Shown here: positions 1 through 4,891 of the stretch, one piece after another
Layout: the number at the start of each line of letters is the position of its first letter
Numbering within the stretch: the first letter of the stretch is position 1
Assembly: GCA_035533615.1 (NCBI GenBank)
Contig: DATLTM010000015.1
Span: 1-5,086, forward strand
DNA length: 5,086 bases
Direction of reading: 5' to 3'
DNA from: C7867-001 sp035533615
Lineage (GTDB): Bacteria > Patescibacteriota > Minisyncoccia > Phycocordibacterales > Phycocordibacteraceae
Position numbers and translations under genes: made by a program
The notes under the pieces: model-generated
Seen by the model: only the letters and a program-made list of their open reading frames with translations
Databases searched by the model: none
What the model was told of the DNA's origin: nothing

Positions 1-614
1 TGGATGAGTCGCACCGCCGTTTCTACCTTGTTTACATTCTGTCCACCCGCGCCGCCACTCCGTGAGAATTCCATCTCAATATCGGTGGGATTGATATTCG
101 CCTTCGTTTTCGGACGGATTGGAAGGACGGCGATCGAAGCAGTCGAAGTGTGAATACGGCCCGATTTCTCAGTGAGCGGGACCCGTTGGACGCGGTGCAC
201 GCCAGTTTCGTATCGCAAGGCGTCGTATGCGTCTTTCCCCGCAATCTCGAGCGTAAGATCATCGATGGTGCGCGACCTCCATCCGCGGTGCTCGGCATAC
301 TTCGAGTACATCTCCTTCAAATCATGAGCGAAAATGGTCGCCTCGTCGCCGCCCGCTCCCGCGCGCAATTCCATTACGACCGAAGTTGGTCGCACGACCT
401 CCTCTTTTTCCTTCGCAAGTATTTGTTCTATCTCGGCGAGAATGGCCGCCTGGCGAGTGCGAATCCGTACTGTATCTTCTTCTGCCATTCGCATAAGCTC
501 GGCATCGGTTCCAGCAGAGCCGCGGGCATCCGCCGCTTCCTTCTCGAGACGTTCATATTCCTCCGCGAGATACGCGGTGGCGAAGTTCTTCTTAAACTCG
601 GACGAATATTCCAT
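1..614 (-). CDS. prfA: Peptide chain release factor 1 (RF1), 3' end cut by window edge
   Basis: Class I release factor that reads UAA and UAG in the ribosomal A site and triggers peptidyl-tRNA hydrolysis in the cytoplasm. The visible 204 residues contain the RF family block AGAGGDEA (residues 85-92), the RF1-type stop-codon recognition tripeptide P-L-T (146-148, in RVQRVPLTEKSGRIHTS; RF2 would have SPF here), and the catalytic GGQ (190-192) in the context GAGGQNVNKVETAVR. The chain leaves the window just after GGQ, so the end of the codon-recognition superdomain is missing. The GGQ glutamine is residue 192, against 235 in E. coli RF1, so the N-terminal helical domain is about 40 residues shorter; from memory this is usual for CPR bacteria. 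The ATG at 614 is chosen because the chain then starts with MEYSSEFKKNFATAYLAEEY, like short RF1 proteins; the open frame upstream encodes an unrelated hydrophobic stretch. It follows rpmE, a common pairing. The start has no Shine-Dalgarno. Confidence 0.96.
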   Translation of the reverse strand, partial: MEYSSEFKKNFATAYLAEEYERLEKEAADARGSAGTDAELMRMAEEDTVRIRTRQAAILAEIEQILAKEKEEVVRPTSVVMELRAGAGGDEATIFAHDLKEMYSKYAEHRGWRSRTIDDLTLEIAGKDAYDALRYETGVHRVQRVPLTEKSGRIHTSTASIAVLPIRPKTKANINPTDIEMEFSRSGGAGGQNVNKVETAVRLI

Positions 615-620
615 GAAATC

Positions 621-629
621 AAGATACCA
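621..629 (-). promoter_or_regulatory. Extended -10 promoter-like motif for prfA
   Basis: On the minus strand the motif TGG-TATCTT (TGN plus a -10-like hexamer with 4 of 6 consensus matches) ends 6 nt before the prfA ATG. A transcript from it would begin at or next to the start codon. No convincing -35 is seen 16-18 nt upstream, which an extended -10 can tolerate. It lies directly downstream of the hairpin that follows rpmE, so prfA may be transcribed independently of rpmE. Support is positional and by analogy with the rpmE and transglycosylase genes in this window. Confidence 0.4.
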
Positions 630-640
630 GAAAAGCAATA

Positions 641-677
641 AAATCGCCGAAATCCGCAATGATGCGGACGAGGCGGC
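641..677 (-). terminator. Possible intrinsic terminator or attenuator between rpmE and prfA
   Basis: Just after the rpmE stop codon the minus strand folds into a perfect 6-bp hairpin TCCGCA-TCAT-TGCGGA (663-668 with 653-658, 4-nt loop). It can be enclosed by a second short stem, GCCG with CGGC (674-677 with 646-649). It is followed by GATTTTATTGCTTTT, a T-rich but interrupted tract. This fits a moderate Rho-independent terminator or a partial terminator that tunes prfA relative to rpmE. The U-tract is imperfect, so the call is tentative. Confidence 0.4.
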
Positions 678-678
678 T

Positions 679-930
679 TTATCGCTTCTTGGCGGCGCGC
701 TGTTTGAAGCGCTCAACGCGGCCCGCCTTGTCGAGGGTACGATCTTCGCCCGTATAGAACGGGTGCGACTTGCTGGAGATTTCCACGGTGAGTTTCGGGT
801 ATTCTTTCCCGTCTTCCCAGGTAGCCGTTTCAGTCGTATGAGCCGTCGAGCCAATAAGAAAACGAGCGCCCGAGGCGATATCTTCGAACACGACTAGACG
901 GTACCCTTCCGGATGAATATCTTTCTTCAT
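679..930 (-). CDS. rpmE2: 50S ribosomal protein L31, type B (zinc-independent)
   Basis: Component of the large ribosomal subunit that helps bridge the 50S and 30S subunits at the central protuberance. The 83-residue product is a typical type B L31 in length and sequence: MKKDIHPEGYRLVVFED at the N-terminus, WEDGKEYPKLTVEISSKSHP in the middle, then HPFYTG and AGRVERF. It contains no cysteine, so it is the C-minus paralogue that does not bind zinc, the form that replaces zinc L31 in many bacteria under zinc limitation. Here it may be the only L31, which the window cannot show. The basic tail FKQRAAKKR contacts RNA in the family. The ATG start gives the canonical N-terminus. Upstream there is only a weak GGA, not a real Shine-Dalgarno. 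The gene is followed after 64 nt by prfA, with a hairpin between. Confidence 0.96.
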   Translation of the reverse strand: MKKDIHPEGYRLVVFEDIASGARFLIGSTAHTTETATWEDGKEYPKLTVEISSKSHPFYTGEDRTLDKAGRVERFKQRAAKKR

Positions 931-937
931 TCCGTGA

Positions 938-946
938 ACAATAGCA
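938..946 (-). promoter_or_regulatory. Extended -10 promoter-like motif for rpmE
   Basis: On the minus strand TGC-TATTGT (TGN plus a 4/6 match to TATAAT) ends 7 nt before the rpmE ATG, so the predicted transcription start coincides with the start codon. The core CGTGCTA is identical to the one upstream of the transglycosylase gene. No good -35 is visible. The rest of the 155-nt gap (931-1085) holds no gene. It is AT-rich and carries three copies of TATAC at 996-1000, 1009-1013 and 1021-1025, two of them spaced so that GTATA-8 nt-TATAC forms an inverted repeat on the minus strand; these could be alternative -10 elements or a protein site. Confidence 0.42.
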
Positions 947-1085
947 CGGGGCTAGAATTGTTGAAAGGCCAGTTATGTATGTTCACTACCAACGATATAC
1001 ATGATTGGTATACTTTTTCATATACAAGAAATACGATTGGCACATTCGCTGCATCAGTATTTCTTCAAAAAAAATAAGAATTTCA

Positions 1086-2720
1086 TCAGAACTGATTGTA
1101 GATTGGCAGTATGTTCACGATTACTGAATCGGACGCGGACGCACCATATTTATTTTCGCAGGTAACCGTATAGACAGTCTGGGAGGTGGTCGTTTGCTTG
1201 ATTGAGCCGGATACGGCCCCACCAGTAGAGAAGTTGGTGCCCGTGCAGGAAACCGCATCGCCACCCGATTGCCAGGCAATGGTCGTATTTAGCGAAGTTG
1301 CCTGATTGACACGCGTAGTTCCAGTCTGGCCATTTGCAGTAATGGTGGCTGTCGGAGCAATAACGGCAACGTTCTGGCTCGCTGGAGCCGGCGGTCCATA
1401 GCACGTGCTGCCGGCGGCACAACTGCAGCTAAGTATAAGAGTTGGAGGAGTTGGGATTGAGACATTGTTTTCTGTTCCATAGATTTTACCACCAGTATCA
1501 AACACGTTTCCAGTACACGAAGAGGCGCAGAGTTGACCGCCAGTGACTTTCCAGGAAACCGATGTGTTTCCACCCTGATCAATGACATTATCGCCTGGTG
1601 TAATTGAAGCGGTACAAGCACTGACATTAACAACAGCACAAGTAGCAGATGCGGTCTTGCCAGAATTTGCGTCGGTCACCGTAAGCGATGCGTTCTTTTG
1701 CCCGGGTGTTGCGTAGGTCGTCTGAATTGTGGGATCCGTGCCAAAGAGATTGTCCGTACCGCTCCAGACATACGTGTATGAACCGGAACCACCCGTGACC
1801 GAAGAGCTCCACGTGACCGGCTGTCCGGCAAAGGGATTACCAGGAGTTCCAGAACATGAAACGGAGGGTATAACGCCATGAGAGCTATTCGCGGTAGGTG
1901 AGATAGTCGGGGTAGTGTTGGGCTGCCCGGAATTCGTTTGGCCGCATGTCCCCGTAGAACAGGCAACGGTGAAGGGGATGCTTGAAGCGGCACAATTAGA
2001 AGCATTACCGTAGCAGCCAGTAAGACCAATTGAGTAGGTTCCTGGGGCGGTTGGCGCAGAAAATGAGTTTGTGCACTCAACCGAACCAGATGCGTTACAT
2101 AGGTTAAATTGCGCGCCATTAAAGGATGCTGATGCCCCGACTGTCGGTATATGATAACTACACCCACCGAACATACCACAAACTACGTCACTAACTACAT
2201 TGCCAATGGTTGAGAGACCCTGCCAGATTCCTCTGCTAGTATTCGTAGTACTCGGTGGTGTACAACTACCTCTGAAAGATTCTATCCAACATCCGCTAAC
2301 AGCAACAGAAACCGTCTCCCCCGGACTATATATATCTTTGTTGCTACTTGCAGAAAAATCCGCATTAGGCGATTGGACTATAGGACTGCATGCCTGATAT
2401 TGGGTATAAGAATAATAACCACCATACGAATAAGAAGAGGCGTCATACTCATACATATTATAATTTGGATTCAAAGAGAGCGTATATCCTGCGGGAATAG
2501 GTTCCAAATAGCCGTATATAGGATCCAAAACAAAATATTCAACATAGCCATTAAAGGTGTAATCAGAATACACCGACATACAGGTTTGATATGGAGAAGT
2601 TTGCGCCCAAGTCACCGAGGCCGCCTCCGCTCTCGCTCCGCCAAGGACGATTGACGATATGGAAAACAGGATAAGGAGGGCGGATTTCAAAACGAAGGAT
2701 TGCAATAATTTTGAAGGCAT
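1086..2720 (-). CDS. Secreted Cys-rich multi-domain protein with PKD/Ig-like modules
   Basis: No specific function is recognised. The 544-residue product begins with a signal peptide (positive MPSK, hydrophobic core about residues 11-28, likely cleavage after A33 in AEA|AS). Residues 44-110 are Tyr-rich (17 Tyr). About 115-255 looks like a beta-sandwich (SPGETVSVAVSGC near the start, APGTYSIGLTGC near the end) with an internal hydrophobic Gly/Val insert at 165-190. A PKD-type domain follows at about 283-367 (GSGSYTYVWSGTD, then ATPGQKNASLTVTD), then two more Ig-like modules at about 368-455 and 456-538, the last with SCTGTNFSTGGAVSGS and YTVTCEN. There are 22 cysteines, which suggests disulfide-stabilised folding outside the cell. 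There is no LPXTG motif and no C-terminal membrane helix, so anchoring is unclear. PKD/Ig modules usually mediate adhesion or protein binding; adhesin, pilus-like or S-layer-associated roles are inferences. The ATG lies 10 nt after the preceding gene's stop, so the two are probably co-transcribed. The 5' third is unusually AT-rich. Confidence 0.85.
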   Translation of the reverse strand: MPSKLLQSFVLKSALLILFSISSIVLGGARAEAASVTWAQTSPYQTCMSVYSDYTFNGYVEYFVLDPIYGYLEPIPAGYTLSLNPNYNMYEYDASSYSYGGYYSYTQYQACSPIVQSPNADFSASSNKDIYSPGETVSVAVSGCWIESFRGSCTPPSTTNTSRGIWQGLSTIGNVVSDVVCGMFGGCSYHIPTVGASASFNGAQFNLCNASGSVECTNSFSAPTAPGTYSIGLTGCYGNASNCAASSIPFTVACSTGTCGQTNSGQPNTTPTISPTANSSHGVIPSVSCSGTPGNPFAGQPVTWSSSVTGGSGSYTYVWSGTDNLFGTDPTIQTTYATPGQKNASLTVTDANSGKTASATCAVVNVSACTASITPGDNVIDQGGNTSVSWKVTGGQLCASSCTGNVFDTGGKIYGTENNVSIPTPPTLILSCSCAAGSTCYGPPAPASQNVAVIAPTATITANGQTGTTRVNQATSLNTTIAWQSGGDAVSCTGTNFSTGGAVSGSIKQTTTSQTVYTVTCENKYGASASDSVIVNILPIYNQF

Positions 2721-2730
2721 TATGATTTGA

Positions 2731-3315
2731 TTATTGAGCGGACATTGGAAAAGCCGATTGTGATAGTATCTGGATGCTATATCCCGTGAATTCTTCTAGC
2801 ACCTTCACATTCTCTGTTGAAAAAACACTGATGACATCGCCGATCTTTATGTCCGAAGCTTTCGCTGAAGTTACTGCGGCAACGGTAAGAAGTAAGTTCG
2901 CCGTACTCGTCGTTGCGGTATGCGTCGTCTTCATGAGGCTGTCCAGCTCCGCCTGATACACCTTAGGATCCTCTGGAGTAATTCTCGTTACTGTAGTTGA
3001 AGCATTGACGACAACAGTACGATCGGCTAGTGACGAATCATAAAAAGGATTTACTGAGCGGATATGGAAACGGATGCTATCGCCGTTGACAGCCGTGACC
3101 GTTCCGAGGAGCATATGGACATCAGTGGTAGAGGATACGTTGCCGAGAGAACTGTTCTCAACGAGAGTTTTTGCCGCATTGAAACCGGCCTGATAGCTGC
3201 TTGAGGAATAGAGATAGAAACTTGCAAGCGCACCGATGATGATGCCCACAACGAAAATCAGGGCCTTGAGAATAATCTGTTTCGAAGTGGGTGTGGATTG
3301 ACTTTGTGGTTCCAT
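2731..3315 (-). CDS. Single-pass membrane protein with extracytoplasmic beta-rich domain, unknown function
   Basis: I do not recognise a named family with certainty. The 194-residue product has a short polar N-terminus (MEPQSQSTPTSK), one strong transmembrane helix at about residues 14-37 (IILKALIFVVGIIIGALASFY), then an extracytoplasmic part. The latter carries LLGTVTAVNGDSIRFHI (69-85), a VVVNASTTVTRI strand pair (101-112) and a late block with ASDIKIGDVISVFS (153-166). The pattern GTVTAVNGD...VVVNASTTV...DIKIGDVISV resembles small OB-like or DUF5666-type beta-barrels found on secreted bacterial proteins. A helical, Ser/Thr-rich segment (115-140) interrupts it. The ATG at 3315 is preferred; the same frame extends to a GTG at 3366, but those 17 extra residues are basic and unlike a leader. 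It sits 10 nt upstream of the secreted PKD/Ig protein, suggesting a shared transcript and possibly a joint envelope role. Confidence 0.82.
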   Translation of the reverse strand: MEPQSQSTPTSKQIILKALIFVVGIIIGALASFYLYSSSSYQAGFNAAKTLVENSSLGNVSSTTDVHMLLGTVTAVNGDSIRFHIRSVNPFYDSSLADRTVVVNASTTVTRITPEDPKVYQAELDSLMKTTHTATTSTANLLLTVAAVTSAKASDIKIGDVISVFSTENVKVLEEFTGYSIQILSQSAFPMSAQ

Positions 3316-3317
3316 AA

Positions 3318-3334
3318 TTACATATGTAAGTATA
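3318..3334 (-). promoter_or_regulatory. Candidate promoter with 12-bp palindrome upstream of the membrane-protein gene
   Basis: The minus strand carries a -10-like TATACT (3329-3334; 5 of 6 matches to TATAAT), followed directly by the perfect palindrome TTACATATGTAA (3318-3329), which ends 2 nt before the ATG at 3315. The predicted transcription start falls inside the palindrome, leaving a leader of only about 7 nt. A repressor bound there would block initiation, but one perfect 12-bp palindrome is about what chance gives in 5 kb, so only its position is suggestive. No clear -35 and no Shine-Dalgarno are visible. The remaining gap up to 3463 contains no gene. Confidence 0.35.
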
Positions 3335-3463
3335 CCCCCGTACGGTTTCCTTTTTGCACTATCCACAGATCAGATAATCGTTAGCAGGCTAGCAAAGAGA
3401 CGGGAAAATTCCCTCGTTCGTTTCCCAAAGACAGGCGCCGCTAGAAATTTTGACTCTGCAAGC

Positions 3464-4855
3464 TTATGAAGCCGCAAGCTGATCTATATCCTGCTGGAAC
3501 TGCGCAGCAAATTCCATCACGCCGTCGCCATAGAAAGAATAAGCCGGATTGTTCGCGCCCGCCCAACCGGCGAAGTAGCGGAGCGCGGCGAGTCGTTCGG
3601 CCGAATAGGTCTGCGTCGCAGCGCCATTATCCGCCATAAGCATGGCCGTCGCCATAATCGCCACCTGCGGACTCCAGGGATTGCTCGGCTCGGAAGTACC
3701 AAGGAGCTCGCGCACTCGGTCGGTTAACGCGACGTATTGCCACGGACCTTGCCAGAAAGAACTTCCGTAGCCTGGAGGCGGCGTGCAGGTATTCGTGCTC
3801 GTATTTACAAAACCGCCATAGCAAACCCAGGTGGACGGAATGAACTGCCCCGGACCCATCGCACCGCCCCACCCGTAGGAAGGTTTCTTTGAGACCGGCA
3901 TCTTATCGGGGTCGAGACCGAGTGCTTGGGTAATGTAAACGAAGACAGGCTGGTCGCGTGTGGGATTCATATCTATTCGCCATGTGCCCGTACCGAGGTT
4001 TTCGCCAAGATTTGTTTCCTGCTTCAAGACCGCAAGCGTGACTGCAGCGCGAGTTCCGGTCGCTTTCTCCGCGGCTTGCGCGTATGTGAGCGCTTCGCCG
4101 AACGGTATCGCCGCACTGTCGCGGAGCATGAAAAGCTCGGAACGAATCTGGGCGGCCGTCTTCTGATTACCAGCGATAAGTTTCTGATAATTCGCCTCGA
4201 TACCCTTAGTCTGCGCCAAGAGTTGTTGCTTCTGTTGTTCCTGCGAGACGACCGCCTGTCTAGCGAGTTGTGCGACGGTTCGCAATTGCTCCTGCTCGGC
4301 GAGACGTGACTGGAGCGCCTCTTTTTCCGTTTCGGTTGAAGAGCTCGTCTGCTGAATCTGGCTGAACGAGTCCGCAAGTGAGCTCTTGATGGACGTAAAT
4401 GCATCGAGATCACTGAAAAAACCAGACACATCCTGCGATCCGAGCGCAACACTGACGACCGAATAATCATCGAGCATCTGGGTCTGCCGTAGTATCTGCG
4501 CGAGGGATTCCTTCTCCGCGGTGAGCTGCGCTGAGAGTTGCGCAAGTGTCTGATTATGCACATCGATGTTGCCGGAGAGCTGCGTAATGGTGAGAGTGAT
4601 TGCCTGTATCTGAAGCTGGGTCTTTTTTATTTCCGCATTAAAGGCGTCTATCTGGGTCTGGAGCGTCTGGTGCTGGTTCTGCGCGACGTCCAGGAGCTGT
4701 TGCTGGGCGACAATCTGACTTTCGAGCGAGTTGAGCTGATTCTGCAGGTCCTGTTGCCGCTGTGCCACCGCATCTACCGTGCTCACCTGCGCGAACGCCA
4801 AGACTGGCATGGCGAAGAGGGCGGTTCCGAGAACAAAAAGTAAAAACCGACGCAT
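3464..4855 (-). CDS. Secreted PcsB-like coiled-coil protein with MltB-like lytic transglycosylase domain
   Basis: Predicted peptidoglycan-cleaving enzyme acting outside the cytoplasmic membrane; lytic transglycosylases cut the MurNAc-GlcNAc bond to give 1,6-anhydroMurNAc. The 463-residue product starts with a signal peptide (MRRFLLFVLGTALFAMPVLA, likely cleavage after A22 in AFA|QV). Residues about 27-125 and 158-245 are Gln/Leu-rich coiled coils around a linker (LGSQDVSGFFSDLDAFTSI, 138-156) like that of PcsB/CwlO/EnvC N-terminal domains. The catalytic domain covers about 255-460. The probable catalytic acid is E280 in LKQETNLGENLG, which resembles the VETNFG motif of MltB (GH103). It is followed by GAMGPGQFIPSTW (331-343), the family's GAMG-QFMPSS signature, and a late ALRYFAGW...FYGDGVMEFA block (424-450). 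C345 and C357 could close a disulfide loop in an insert. The family fit is strong for the fold; the exact glycoside hydrolase family is less sure. The start is an ATG 33 nt after rplY. Confidence 0.9.
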   Translation of the reverse strand: MRRFLLFVLGTALFAMPVLAFAQVSTVDAVAQRQQDLQNQLNSLESQIVAQQQLLDVAQNQHQTLQTQIDAFNAEIKKTQLQIQAITLTITQLSGNIDVHNQTLAQLSAQLTAEKESLAQILRQTQMLDDYSVVSVALGSQDVSGFFSDLDAFTSIKSSLADSFSQIQQTSSSTETEKEALQSRLAEQEQLRTVAQLARQAVVSQEQQKQQLLAQTKGIEANYQKLIAGNQKTAAQIRSELFMLRDSAAIPFGEALTYAQAAEKATGTRAAVTLAVLKQETNLGENLGTGTWRIDMNPTRDQPVFVYITQALGLDPDKMPVSKKPSYGWGGAMGPGQFIPSTWVCYGGFVNTSTNTCTPPPGYGSSFWQGPWQYVALTDRVRELLGTSEPSNPWSPQVAIMATAMLMADNGAATQTYSAERLAALRYFAGWAGANNPAYSFYGDGVMEFAAQFQQDIDQLAAS

Positions 4856-4864
4856 TGCCGGGTC

Positions 4865-4891
4865 ATTTTAGCACGACAAAGAGACTGTCTA
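4865..4891 (-). promoter_or_regulatory. Extended -10 promoter for the lytic transglycosylase gene
   Basis: This is the best promoter candidate in the window. On the minus strand TGC-TAAAAT (hexamer at 4865-4870, 5 of 6 matches) follows TAGACA (4886-4891, 5 of 6 matches to TTGACA) with a short 15-nt spacer. The -35 overlaps the stop codon of rplY. The hexamer ends 9 nt before the ATG, so the transcript would be leaderless or have a leader of about 2-3 nt. No Shine-Dalgarno is present in GACCCGGCA before the ATG. Confidence 0.55.

Noticed and set aside
615..660. N-terminal extension of prfA in the open frame upstream of its ATG
   Set aside because: The frame stays open, but it encodes a hydrophobic run (AILLLFWYLDF) unlike any RF1 N-terminus and runs through the hairpin and promoter motif after rpmE. 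No start codon there improves the family match.
150..897. Plus-strand open frames over prfA and rpmE
   Set aside because: They lie antisense to well-recognised genes, have Arg/Ser-rich compositions typical of shadow frames in GC-rich DNA, and show no family resemblance.
1061..1080. Intrinsic terminator after the secreted-protein gene
   Set aside because: There is a T8 tract on the minus strand, but the only stem around it is TTCTT/AAGAA with the T tract in its loop, and there is no GC-rich hairpin in front. Not supportable as a terminator.
1289..2179. Alternative minus-strand frames inside the secreted-protein gene
   Set aside because: These have biased, low-complexity compositions and no signals of their own; the Cys-rich PKD/Ig frame explains the region from signal peptide to stop.
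3316..3366. Longer form of the membrane protein starting at the GTG at 3366 (17 extra residues)
   Set aside because: The extra residues (MDSAKRKPYGGILTYVI if read as Met) show no leader or domain character, the start would be GTG, and a -10-like TATACT and palindrome lie inside this stretch. The ATG at 3315 is the better start, though the longer form is not excluded.
3402..3413. GGGAA-TT-TTCCC inverted repeat after the transglycosylase gene as terminator
   Set aside because: The stem is 4-5 bp with a tiny loop and is followed by GTCTCTTTGC, not a clean U tract. It could be chance.
3458..3479. Direct repeat GCAAGCT on both sides of the transglycosylase stop codon
   Set aside because: Two 7-bp copies around AAGCTT are too short to call a repeat or attachment site; no integrase or mobile gene is present.
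3926..4563. Open frames of 127 and 179 codons within the transglycosylase gene (both strands)
   Set aside because: They overlap a clear coding frame with signal peptide, coiled coil and catalytic motifs; their Arg/Ser-rich or Leu-rich products are frame shadows.
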